Below are positions 1-6,920 of a stretch of DNA of 33,682 bases, one piece after another. Below the pieces are notes generated by a model. That model worked only from the letters and a program-made list of their open reading frames with translations, was not told the origin of the DNA and ran no database searches. The stretch lies in assembly GCA_027313705.1 (NCBI GenBank), contig DAHVDE010000033.1, positions 1 to 33,682 on the forward strand, given 5' to 3'. Every line of letters starts with the position of its first letter. The stretch's first letter is position 1. The translations under genes were made by a program, and so were the position numbers. The DNA is from Actinomycetota bacterium. GTDB lineage: Bacteria; Actinomycetota; Actinomycetes; Streptosporangiales; Streptosporangiaceae.

Positions 1-252
1 CGGTCCGAGGGAGTGCCGCACCAGGTATCCAAAGAGGAAGTGATCTACGTTCTCGACGGCACGGTCAGCGTCCGTCTCGATGATGCGTGCCACGAAGCGA
101 GTGCCGGAGACGTCATCGTGGTGCCGGCGAACTCGCGCGTCACGGTCGACAACCCGGCCAGCGAACCCCTGACCGCCTGGGTCACGACCAGCGTCGGTTT
201 CCTCGGAACGATGCCTGACGGCTCGTCGTTCAGCCCGCCGTGGACGCAATGA
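1..252 (+). CDS. Cupin-domain protein, 5'-truncated by the window edge
   Basis: Reading frame 1 is open from the first base and ends with TGA at 250-252. The visible 83 residues form the C-terminal half of a small cupin. They include EEVIYVLDGTVSVRLDD, then a G-D-V-I-V-V-P turn, and an N-P-A-S-E-P-L strand; this is the usual cupin_2 barrel pattern. A GTG at 13 is in frame, but the residues before it continue the fold, so the real start is probably upstream of the window. The first cupin motif is only partly visible (P-H-Q near the left edge, E-E downstream), so metal binding cannot be judged. Substrate and function are unknown. The gene converges on the beta-propeller gene across a repeat array. 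Confidence 0.7.
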   Translation, partial: RSEGVPHQVSKEEVIYVLDGTVSVRLDDACHEASAGDVIVVPANSRVTVDNPASEPLTAWVTTSVGFLGTMPDGSSFSPPWTQ

Positions 253-310
253 ACACCCCGCCCACCCCCGTTGCCCCGCGCCGCCGGGGCTTACCTGCCC
301 CCACACCCCC

Positions 311-405
311 ACAACGTGGGCGCCCTGACCCCCACAACCCCACAACGTGGGCGCCCTGACCCCCACACCCCCACAACGTGGGCGCCCTGACCCCCACAAC
401 GTGGG
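311..405. repeat. 31-bp tandem repeat array in a convergent intergenic region
   Basis: The decamer ACAACGTGGG starts at 311, 342, 373 and 396. The first three copies are spaced exactly 31 bp apart and the last unit is shortened to 23 bp. Each unit contains CCCACAACGTGGG (5-bp stem with a 3-nt loop) fused to the palindrome GGGCGCCC. The array lies between a plus-strand and a minus-strand gene that face each other. Related 31-bp units occur at 15372 and 15622. A period of 31 is not a multiple of three, so the array is not coding. It could help end transcription from both sides, but that is inference. Confidence 0.8.
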
Positions 406-443
406 GGGCCTTCCTTACCTGGCTGCGGGACGCGTGGCGGTTG

Positions 444-2033
444 CTACCGGTGACCGGTACGGGCGGGAGCGCCTACCTGAATGACCAGGTGCTGAGTGAA
501 CGTGTACAGACCATTCGCGGTGCCAACCCCGTTATCCGCTAGCACAGAAACCCGGAAGGTTCGTCCTGCGGCAGAAGCCGCCGGCTTGCCCGTGATGGCC
601 ACCGTTCCGGCACCGATCCTGACCCGCATTCCGGGCGGCACGGCACCGTGGACGCTCATGACCGCGATGGGGAACCCGCGGGTATGCACCCGCACGACGG
701 CGGGCCGGCCGGGCCTGAGACGGACCTGAGAACTGGTAGTGAACTCGGGGTGAGCGTAAGAGAACTCGGTGACCGTGCCCGCAATGTTGTCGACGACCCA
801 GACCGTCCCGTTCTGCGAGTCCACGGCAACCGCGACCGGTCCTGGCCCGGTAGCCAAGTTCCGCGCCACTTCGCCGGCCCCCGCGCTGATCATCGTGACC
901 GTATTCCCGCCGTTCTCCGCTACCCAGACCGTGCTTGTCGCGGGGTCGACGGCGATACCGTCGGCGATGTTCGCGGACCAGCCGGGCTTGGAAATCACGA
1001 CACCGCCGCTCACCCGGCTGGCCGCTCGCGGCAAGGCTGACGCGTAGCTGACATAGCCGCCGTCGACGTAGGAGTCACTGGCTACCCAGGCACTGTCGTT
1101 TCCCGGATAGGCGGCGATGGCATTCAATGACTTCGCCGGCGAGTCAAGCCTGACCTGGACAGTGCCAGTCACGGCAAGCGTTGCCGCACGGATCTCTTGG
1201 ACCAGACCGCCTGGACTGGCGACCCAGACGACTCCGGCACTTGGATCGACGGCCAAGCCCACCGGCTCGCTTCCTGCACCGGTATGCAGGCTGGCGACCA
1301 CCGCCTGCCGGGCCTCGCTGATCTCAGATACCGCTCGCGAGCCGGAGTCAGCCACCCAGACCGTACCCGTGCGCGAGTCGACCGCTATCCCGAACGGATC
1401 AAGCCCCACCTTGAATGTGGCGATGATCTTCCCGCTGGCCTCGCTGACTTCGTCGACCGTGTTGTCAGCCGCGGGACGGTCAAATGGCCCAAGGCAGGTC
1501 ACCCAGACCGTTCCGGTCCGCTGATCGACGGCGACGTCGACTGGGCTCGCCCCCACCTTGACCGTGGCGATCAGGTCCCTGTGTCGTGCACTGATCTCGG
1601 ACAGGGTGCCGTCGAGGCTGTTCACCACCCAGACCGTTCCCCTGACCGGATCGACGGCGACCGAGGTCGGGAATCGGCCCACGTCAATCGTCGCCACATC
1701 GGCTGCCTGGCTCGACTGGCCCGACCGACTCGGGCTGCCAGGGCCGTTCGCGTGCGCCGCACCACCCGGCTTGGTCACTCGGTCGCTGGCTGGCTGGGTC
1801 GCAGCCGCCCGAAGAACAGCGGACGAGCCTGCCAAGATCACCGGGGCGGCCAGCACGGCCACCACGAAGCTCAAGACCACCAGCGTTCCGGTAGCCGGCT
1901 TCCGCCCCCAACCCAGTGCCCGCCGCAGAGCACCCCGCCGCAGAGCACCCCGCCACAGAGCACCCCGCAGCAGACGCTCCCGCCGCAGAGCACCCCGCCG
2001 CAGACGCTCCCGCCGCAACCGCTTCTCCCGCAT
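444..2033 (-). CDS. Membrane-anchored seven-bladed YVTN/Vgb-type beta-propeller protein with Arg-rich N-terminus
   Basis: The predicted protein has 529 residues. ATG at 2033 is chosen because GGAG lies five bases upstream; an in-frame start at 2120 lacks such a site. Residues 1-40 are an arginine-rich tract of RRGAL/RRERL pentapeptides. About 51-69 form a hydrophobic segment (signal anchor or signal peptide). From about 110 on there are seven repeats of the form VGxxPxxVAVDxxxGTVWVxN, typical of YVTN/virginiamycin-B-lyase-like propellers. The C-terminal ~85 residues (GFPIAVMSVHGAVPPGM onward) resemble a putative-Ig/cadherin-like beta-sandwich. The likely location is outside the membrane. Lyase catalytic residues were not identified, so enzymatic function is not claimed. 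Binding of a ligand or cell-wall component is possible. Confidence 0.85.
   Translation of the reverse strand: MREKRLRRERLRRGALRRERLLRGALWRGALRRGALRRALGWGRKPATGTLVVLSFVVAVLAAPVILAGSSAVLRAAATQPASDRVTKPGGAAHANGPGSPSRSGQSSQAADVATIDVGRFPTSVAVDPVRGTVWVVNSLDGTLSEISARHRDLIATVKVGASPVDVAVDQRTGTVWVTCLGPFDRPAADNTVDEVSEASGKIIATFKVGLDPFGIAVDSRTGTVWVADSGSRAVSEISEARQAVVASLHTGAGSEPVGLAVDPSAGVVWVASPGGLVQEIRAATLAVTGTVQVRLDSPAKSLNAIAAYPGNDSAWVASDSYVDGGYVSYASALPRAASRVSGGVVISKPGWSANIADGIAVDPATSTVWVAENGGNTVTMISAGAGEVARNLATGPGPVAVAVDSQNGTVWVVDNIAGTVTEFSYAHPEFTTSSQVRLRPGRPAVVRVHTRGFPIAVMSVHGAVPPGMRVRIGAGTVAITGKPAASAAGRTFRVSVLADNGVGTANGLYTFTQHLVIQVGAPARTGHR
1921..2028. repeat. Imperfect 15-bp minisatellite inside the propeller gene N-terminus
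   Basis: Units close to CCGCCGCAGAGCACC recur at 15-bp spacing on the plus strand, with variants containing GACGCTC. On the coding (minus) strand each unit encodes five residues, RRGAL or RRERL. Because 15 is a multiple of three, copy-number change would keep the reading frame and only lengthen or shorten the basic tract before the membrane segment. Confidence 0.8.
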
Positions 2034-2178
2034 GCAGCCTCCGATGACCGATTTGGTACGCACCGGGCCGGTGAAGGACCGTGACGACCGGAAATTACCC
2101 CCTCTCAGGCTTCCGGGCAATCAAGGCCACGTCAAACCACGCTCGTCATCGGCCAAAAGGCTGACTGCAGGGAAACGG

Positions 2179-2664
2179 CTAACCGATAGGCACCCACAGA
2201 ACCTGGCCGACCTGAACTCCGGTACTGCGCAGCGAGTTGAGCTCAACGATCTGAGGAATTACTGCCTGCGGATCGGCGTCCGGGTCGGTACGCGTCGCGA
2301 TCGACCACAGGCTGTCCCCTGGCTCCACGGTTACTCGCTGTACCGAGCCACGCAGCGGCACCCGCGGGCCGGCATGAATTGACGCCTGAGCCTGGCCAGC
2401 GACCGCCAGCCAGATCAGGCTAGCCGCAGCGGCAGCGCCGATCGCGACGGCCGCACCCACCACGATCCTCCCCCGCCTAGTCAGTCGAATGGGTGTCCGC
2501 TTGGCTGGCCGGCCCGACGCGGGCGCGACGATCCTCGCCGGCTTCGGTTCCGCAGGAGAGGGCACGACCCGCAACCGCGGATAACCGCTCCGTGCCTGCA
2601 TCGCTGTGATCTGAGGCCGTACCCTGGCGTCTAGCTTCGCCTCGGCCTGGCTTGTCGTGCCCAT
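2179..2664 (-). CDS. LysM-domain membrane protein divergent from lexA; candidate SOS cell-division inhibitor
   Basis: The protein has 161 residues, with ATG at 2664 preceded by GGAGG at five bases. A ~75-residue basic N-terminus (RLTRRGR) is followed by one membrane segment (about 79-100, VVGAAVAIGAAAAASLIWLAVAG). The outer part is a single LysM domain, VTVEPGDSLWSIATR to VGQVLWVP, which is expected to bind peptidoglycan. Single-pass LysM proteins divergent from lexA are known as SOS-induced division suppressors: Rv2719c in Mycobacterium, and the functionally similar YneA in Bacillus. The spacer carries an SOS box 15 bp upstream of this start. Function is inferred from domain plus context; this protein is divergent enough that inhibitor activity is not certain. 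Confidence 0.8.
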   Translation of the reverse strand: MGTTSQAEAKLDARVRPQITAMQARSGYPRLRVVPSPAEPKPARIVAPASGRPAKRTPIRLTRRGRIVVGAAVAIGAAAAASLIWLAVAGQAQASIHAGPRVPLRGSVQRVTVEPGDSLWSIATRTDPDADPQAVIPQIVELNSLRSTGVQVGQVLWVPIG

Positions 2665-2678
2665 TACGCCTCCCCATA

Positions 2679-2694
2679 GCGAACGGTTGTTCGA
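2679..2694. promoter_or_regulatory. LexA-binding SOS box, proximal to the LysM gene
   Basis: GCGAACGGTTGTTCGA matches the actinobacterial/Gram-positive SOS box TCGAAC-N4-GTTCGA at all positions except the first T. It sits 15 bp upstream of the LysM start, so LexA bound here would block that promoter or its leader. Confidence 0.8.
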
Positions 2695-2782
2695 TCGTAG
2701 CCTTGTTCTATCGTTGAACAGTTCGATCGAACGAGAGTACGACTCAACCTATACCGCAGGGGTACGACACTTTCGACATCCG

Positions 2783-2798
2783 TCGAACAGATGTTTGA
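2783..2798. promoter_or_regulatory. LexA-binding SOS box, proximal to lexA
   Basis: TCGAACAGATGTTTGA matches TCGAAC-N4-GTTCGA with one mismatch (C to T in the right arm). It lies 60 bp upstream of the preferred lexA start, as expected for autoregulation. Between the two boxes there is also a GTTCGATCGAAC palindrome (2721-2732), whose half-sites are in the opposite order and which is not a canonical box. Confidence 0.8.
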
Positions 2799-2858
2799 TG
2801 TGTCGGATGCCAAGCGCTAGCGTCGGCAATGACAACAGCCATCGACCGGAGGCCAAAG

Positions 2859-3707
2859 ATGGACAGCGACAAGGAAGACGGAGGGGTACTCGCGATGCAA
2901 GGGTTCGGGGAACCCGCAGTGACCGGCGACGATCCCGGCACCGCGGAATCCGGGCAGGAAGGTGATGACCAGCGCAGGACCAAGCCGGGCAGAAAGCCCA
3001 GGGGCGGCGTTCCCGCTCCGGTCCATGACCTGCCTGATCAGCCGGATCCCGACCATGTGCTCACCTGGCGGCAGCGCAAGGTACTGCAGGTCATCAGGGA
3101 CTCTGTGCAGCGGCGAGGCTACCCGCCTTCCATGCGCGAGATCGGCGAGGCAGTTGGCCTGACGAGCACCTCGAGCGTCTCTTACCAGTTGTCCACCTTG
3201 CAGAACAAGGGCTATCTCCGCCGTGACGCGGGCCGCCCGCGCACCGTGGAAGTCAGGTTGCCTGGTCATCCGGCCATCAGGCCTGAACCCGGCTTCGACG
3301 ACGAAGAGACGCCGATGGACATCACGTCGCAGGAAGCCGCTTACGTTCCCGTGGTCGGCCGGATCGCGGCTGGCGGGCCCATACTTGCCGAGGAGTCGAT
3401 CGAGGACATCTTTCCGCTGCCGAGGCAACTAGTCGGCGGGGGCACCCTTTTCCTGCTCAAGGTGGTTGGCGATTCGATGATGAACGCCGGCATAGTGGAT
3501 GGCGACTGGGTCGTGGTCAGACAGCAGCCGGTGGCGGAGAATGGCGACATAATCGCCGCCATGATCGAGGGCGAAGCCACCGTAAAGACCTTCAAGCGTG
3601 CCAGCAATCATGTGTGGCTAATGCCCCATAACCCGGCATATACCCCTATACCTGGCGATGAGGCCGAGATACTTGGCCGGGTCGTCGCCGTACTCCGCCG
3701 GGTCTGA
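2859..3707 (+). CDS. lexA: LexA SOS transcriptional repressor / autopeptidase
   Basis: LexA represses DNA-damage genes and cleaves itself when stimulated by RecA filaments. From ATG at 2859 (GGAGG six bases upstream) the protein has 282 residues. The first ~65 form a charged, disordered extension; an alternative in-frame ATG lies at 2895. The winged helix-turn-helix covers roughly 67-130 ([54 protein letters not shown]). The C-terminal S24 peptidase domain has the scissile Ala171-Gly172 bond, the nucleophile Ser206 in GDSM, and the general-base Lys243 in EATVKTFKR. All are intact, so it should be active. It is divergent from the LysM gene and convergent with leuS, from which it is separated by a hairpin terminator. 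Confidence 0.97.
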   Translation: MDSDKEDGGVLAMQGFGEPAVTGDDPGTAESGQEGDDQRRTKPGRKPRGGVPAPVHDLPDQPDPDHVLTWRQRKVLQVIRDSVQRRGYPPSMREIGEAVGLTSTSSVSYQLSTLQNKGYLRRDAGRPRTVEVRLPGHPAIRPEPGFDDEETPMDITSQEAAYVPVVGRIAAGGPILAEESIEDIFPLPRQLVGGGTLFLLKVVGDSMMNAGIVDGDWVVVRQQPVAENGDIIAAMIEGEATVKTFKRASNHVWLMPHNPAYTPIPGDEAEILGRVVAVLRRV

Positions 3708-3710
3708 GTT

Positions 3711-3739
3711 GGTGCCGGTCAGCAGGGCTGACCGGCACC
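3711..3739. terminator. Bidirectional hairpin terminator between lexA and leuS
   Basis: A perfect 12-bp stem, GGTGCCGGTCAG pairing with CTGACCGGCACC, encloses a 5-nt CAGGG loop. It starts four bases after the lexA stop and ends 15 bases before the leuS stop. There is no long T tract on either strand, as is common in high-GC actinomycetes. Confidence 0.85.
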
Positions 3740-3753
3740 AGCAACGCTTAGTA

Positions 3754-6318
3754 CTACTCGGCGGCAGGGACTATGTTGACCAGTTTCGGCGCCCGCACGA
3801 TCACGGTCTTGATCCCGCGTCCAGCCAGTACCTTGATGATTCCCGGCGCAGCCAGCGCCAGTTCACGCAATTCCTCTTCGCCGATCGCCGGCGAGACGGT
3901 CAGCCGGTCCCGCACTTTGCCGTTGACCTGGATGACGCAGGTGACCTCTTGCTGAACCAGCAGGGCCTGATCGGCTACCGGCCAGCCAGCCAGCGCTATC
4001 GACGGCTCCCGGCCAAGCGTTTCCCAGCATTCCTCGGCCGTGTAGGGAGCAAACAGCGACAGCAGCACGGCCAGTGTCTCCGCCGCCTCCCGCACGGCCG
4101 GGTCGCCGGCGCCGGGACCGGCGTCGATAGCTCGCCTCGCAGCGGTCGCCAGTTCCATCAGCCTGGCGATGGCCACGTTCAGCCTCGTGGTCTCGATCAG
4201 CCTGGTGACCTCTTCGATCGTGCGGTGGGTCATCCGCCGCAAATCAGCATCCCCGGAGCTCACCGGAAGTGCCGGCCTACCCGACCCGACATCAGAGGCT
4301 ATCCGCATCACCCGGCCAAGGAACTTGACCGACGCCTCGGGCCGCACATCGGCCCAGTCGACGTCATCCTCTGGCGGGCTAGCGAACAACATTGTCAGCC
4401 TGATCGCGTCTACGCCGTGCTCGGCTAGCTGTTGTCCCAGGTCAACACCATTGCCAAGCGACTTGGACATGGCCTTGCCGCGGTTGATCACCTGACCCTG
4501 GTTGACCAGGCGCAGGAAAGGCTCGGAAAAGTCGATCATGCCCATGTCGAACAGCACCTTCGTAAAGAAGCGGCTGTACAGCAAGTGCAGGATCGCGTGC
4601 TCGACGCCGCCCACGTACAGGCTGACCGGGGACCAGCGACGGACGGCATCGACCTCGAACGGCCCGAACTCGTAGTGCGGGGAGCAGTACCTCAGGAAGT
4701 ACCAGGACGAATCGACGAACGTGTCCATGGTGTCGGTGTCGCGCCTTGCCGGGCCGGTGCACTTGGGACAGGCCGTATTGACCCACTCGGTCGCCGCGGC
4801 CAGCGGCGACACACCCTTCGGCGCCAGATCATCACCGCGCAGGTCGGGCAGTAGGACGGGCAATTGCTCGTCAGGCACCGGCACCTCGCCGCAGCCTTCG
4901 CAGTACACGATCGGGATCGGCGCACCCCAGAACCGCTGCCTGGACACCAGCCAGTCGCGCAGCCGGTAATTGACCGCGCCCCGGCCCTCTCCCTTGGCGG
5001 CCAGGATGTCGATGATCGCGGTGATCGCCTCGGCCTTATTCATTCCGTCCAGCGGACCCGAGTTGATCAGTGTCCCGTTACCTGGCGTTGCCTGCCAGGT
5101 CTGGCCGGGATCGGCCAAGTCGGTCTGCACGACGACGCGCACCGGCAGCCCGAAAACCTTGGCGAAGTCAAGGTCACGCTGGTCGTGCGCGGGCACGGCC
5201 ATGATCGCGCCGGTGCCGTAGTCTGGCAGCACGTAATCGGCGGCCCAGATCGGTATCCGCTCGTCATTTACCGGATTGATGGCATACCTGCCGAGAAAGA
5301 CGCCGGTCTTGAGCCGGTCGGCCGATTGCCGCTCGATATCGGTCAGCTTGCTGACCTGGCTCTGGTAGCTGGCCAGTTCGTCGCGCTGCTCGGGCACGCA
5401 CAACTCGGCTGCCAGCGCCGAGTCGGCCGCGACCACGAAGAACGTCGCGCCGTACAAGGTGTCAGGGCGGGTGGTGAACACCGTGACCGGCTCTTGCCTG
5501 CCCTCGACGGCGAACCTGACCTCAGCACCCTCGCTGCGCCCGATCCAGTTGCGCTGCATCAGCAATACCCGGTCCGGCCAGTTCGCTTCCAGCGGCTCCA
5601 TGCCGGCCAGCAGCCGGTCAGCGTACTCAGTGATCTTGAAGTACCACTGGGTCAGCACCCGCCTGACCACTTCGTTGCCGCAGCGCTCACAGCGTCCGTC
5701 AACCACCTGCTCGTTGGCCAGCACGGTCTGGTCAACGGTGCACCAGTTGACGTAGCCGTCTTTCCGGTAAGCCAGCCCGCGCTCGAACATCCGCAGGAAC
5801 AACCATTGCGTCCACCGGTAGTAGCCCGGATCGCAGGTGTGCAGCCGCCTGGTCCAGTCGAACGACAACGCATACCTGCGGAATGAGGCGGCCTGGGTGT
5901 CGATGTTCTTGTAGGTCCAGTCCGCTGGGTGACTGTTGTCGCGGATCGCGGCGTTCTCCGCAGGCAGCCCGAACGCATCCCATCCGATCGGGTGCAGCAC
6001 GTTGAACCCGCGCTGGAAGTAGTACCTAGCTACCGCGTCGGCCACCGCGTAGGCCTCGGCATGACCCATGTGCAGGTCACCTGACGGGTAAGGGAACATG
6101 TCAAGCACATAGGTGCGGGGCCGCGTATCAGCCGGGTCGTCGCTGGCCAGGAATGGCTTCAGCTCGTCCCATCTAGCCAGCCACTTATCTTGCACCGACC
6201 GAGGGTCCCACTTTTCCTGTGGCTGATCGGCGACCTGATGGTCGGCAACGCCTGCCTGCGGCTGGTCCGCGCTCGCTTCGTCCGCGCTTGCCAGCTCCGC
6301 GTTCGGAGCGGATGTCAT
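3754..6318 (-). CDS. leuS: Leucyl-tRNA synthetase
   Basis: LeuS charges tRNA-Leu with leucine in the cytoplasm. The 854-residue length is slightly short to normal for a bacterial class Ia LeuRS. The HIGH motif is HMGH at 83-86 within [17 protein letters not shown]. The CP1 editing domain is present ([30 protein letters not shown]). The KMSKS loop reads [10 protein letters not shown] around 615-622. The anticodon-binding and C-terminal domains follow, ending in a [11 protein letters not shown]-type region. The ~40-residue N-terminus is rich in Ala, Asp and Gln. The start at 6318 follows GAGGAA at a short spacing. The upstream leader carries a short Leu-rich ORF and an intrinsic terminator, so expression is probably controlled by leucyl-tRNA supply. 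Confidence 0.97.
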   Translation of the reverse strand: MTSAPNAELASADEASADQPQAGVADHQVADQPQEKWDPRSVQDKWLARWDELKPFLASDDPADTRPRTYVLDMFPYPSGDLHMGHAEAYAVADAVARYYFQRGFNVLHPIGWDAFGLPAENAAIRDNSHPADWTYKNIDTQAASFRRYALSFDWTRRLHTCDPGYYRWTQWLFLRMFERGLAYRKDGYVNWCTVDQTVLANEQVVDGRCERCGNEVVRRVLTQWYFKITEYADRLLAGMEPLEANWPDRVLLMQRNWIGRSEGAEVRFAVEGRQEPVTVFTTRPDTLYGATFFVVAADSALAAELCVPEQRDELASYQSQVSKLTDIERQSADRLKTGVFLGRYAINPVNDERIPIWAADYVLPDYGTGAIMAVPAHDQRDLDFAKVFGLPVRVVVQTDLADPGQTWQATPGNGTLINSGPLDGMNKAEAITAIIDILAAKGEGRGAVNYRLRDWLVSRQRFWGAPIPIVYCEGCGEVPVPDEQLPVLLPDLRGDDLAPKGVSPLAAATEWVNTACPKCTGPARRDTDTMDTFVDSSWYFLRYCSPHYEFGPFEVDAVRRWSPVSLYVGGVEHAILHLLYSRFFTKVLFDMGMIDFSEPFLRLVNQGQVINRGKAMSKSLGNGVDLGQQLAEHGVDAIRLTMLFASPPEDDVDWADVRPEASVKFLGRVMRIASDVGSGRPALPVSSGDADLRRMTHRTIEEVTRLIETTRLNVAIARLMELATAARRAIDAGPGAGDPAVREAAETLAVLLSLFAPYTAEECWETLGREPSIALAGWPVADQALLVQQEVTCVIQVNGKVRDRLTVSPAIGEEELRELALAAPGIIKVLAGRGIKTVIVRAPKLVNIVPAAE

Positions 6319-6339
6319 TGCTTCCTCGCGATGTCCTCA

Positions 6340-6357
6340 GACGGGTAGCCACCCGTC
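6340..6357 (-). other. Hairpin just upstream of the leuS ribosome-binding site
   Basis: On the minus strand GACGGGT-GGCT-ACCCGTC forms a perfect 7-bp stem with a 4-nt loop. It lies between the attenuator terminator and the leuS start. Its loop and arm contain GGGTGGCTACC, superficially like a T-box antiterminator core, but no other T-box element was seen. It may structure the translation initiation region. Confidence 0.5.
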
Positions 6358-6374
6358 AACCTATGACTCCAAAC

Positions 6375-6401
6375 AAAAAACCCCTCGATCCACGAGGGGT
6401 T
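6375..6401 (-). terminator. Intrinsic terminator in the leuS leader (attenuator)
   Basis: Read on the minus strand, AACCCCTCG-TGGAT-CGAGGGGTT ends in a run of six T. The 9-bp stem has its last two pairs made by the first Ts of the run. It stands about 55 bases upstream of leuS and directly after the leader ORF and a GC-rich hairpin. No annotated gene lies upstream on this strand, so its place in the leuS leader implies conditional termination. Confidence 0.85.
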
Positions 6402-6433
6402 GCCGCGCCAACGGACTTCTCAGTCGGCGCGGC
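6402..6433 (-). other. GC-rich stem-loop between leader ORF and terminator
   Basis: On the minus strand GCCGCGCC (starting at the last base of the leader stop codon) pairs with GGCGCGGC. An inner GACT-GAGA-AGTC stem sits inside the loop. The hairpin abuts the terminator stem with no spacer. A ribosome sitting on the leader stop codon would cover its 5' arm, so ribosome position can decide whether it folds. Confidence 0.7.
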
Positions 6434-6462
6434 TACGTAAGGAGCAGGTTGCTGTGACGCAC
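6433..6462 (-). CDS. Leucine-rich leader peptide of leuS (9 residues)
   Basis: On the minus strand GTG CGT CAC AGC AAC CTG CTC CTT ACG TAG encodes MRHSNLLLT. The three consecutive leucine codons are followed after one codon by the stop. The stop is immediately followed by a GC-rich hairpin and an intrinsic terminator, then leuS. This is the arrangement of classic leader-peptide attenuation: slow translation of Leu codons when leucyl-tRNA is scarce would favour readthrough. A GGGG lies just before GTG as a possible weak ribosome-binding site. In this frame a stop lies nine codons upstream of GTG, and a TTG just after it is an alternative start. Translation is not proven. Confidence 0.72.
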   Translation of the reverse strand: MRHSNLLLT

Positions 6463-6920
6463 GCCCCAAAGACTATCGCACCCCGCCAACTAACGCCATC
6501 AGGTAGTGACCGAGCCTCCAGCACCTGTGTTCACCCGGCGAGCCCTCGCGACCTCGCAGTGAACCAGAAATCGCACGTACTGTCGCCTATTACTACTTTA
6601 TCCCGGCCTGGCGGCAGTTTGCGCGCCAGCCTCAGCCCTCGCCCCTTCGGCAGCCACCTGCCTGCCCGACCGGGCCGCCGTCCACCCGGCTGGCGAAGGG
6701 CCCAGCTATCAGCATTCCATCGGCTAAGTCATGAAAATAGCGGGATGAAAGCCTTATCACGCGGGTTCCACAATGCGCCTTGACCATGGTTGTTGCGCGC
6801 CTCGATAATGGCGTCTCGGCTGGCTGTGACGTTGCCGCCACAGCCAGTTCACCTGGGCAAACATGGGTTTGATCAGGCATATGCCGCAAGCGTTCCACGC
6901 GGTGATCCGCATTCGGGGGA
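6463..6920. other. Divergent intergenic region between leuS leader and the pseudo-PKS gene
   Basis: No convincing gene is seen here. It must hold the leuS promoter (probably around 6550-6620, minus strand) and the promoter of the PKS-like gene. A 9-bp perfect inverted repeat, CTGGCTGTG/CACAGCCAG, lies at 6820-6847 with a 10-nt loop. Base composition is less GC-rich than the flanking genes. I cannot assign exact -10/-35 boxes. Confidence 0.6.
6820..6847 (+). other. Inverted repeat upstream of the PKS-like gene
   Basis: CTGGCTGTG (6820-6828) and CACAGCCAG (6839-6847) form a perfect 9-bp stem with a 10-nt loop, about 75 bases before the PKS-like start. It could be an operator or a 5'-leader hairpin; the sequence does not distinguish these. 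Confidence 0.5.

Noticed and set aside
311-405. CRISPR array
   Set aside because: The 31-bp units are contiguous copies with no unique spacers, and no cas genes are present.
4864-5886. 340-codon plus-strand frame antisense to leuS
   Set aside because: It is a shadow of leuS caused by high GC; the protein has no recognisable domain.
6340-6600. T-box riboswitch for leuS
   Set aside because: A GGGTGGCTACC segment resembles the T-box core, but it is inside a simple hairpin downstream of the terminator. No Stem I or specifier loop was recognised. The Leu-codon leader explains the arrangement better.
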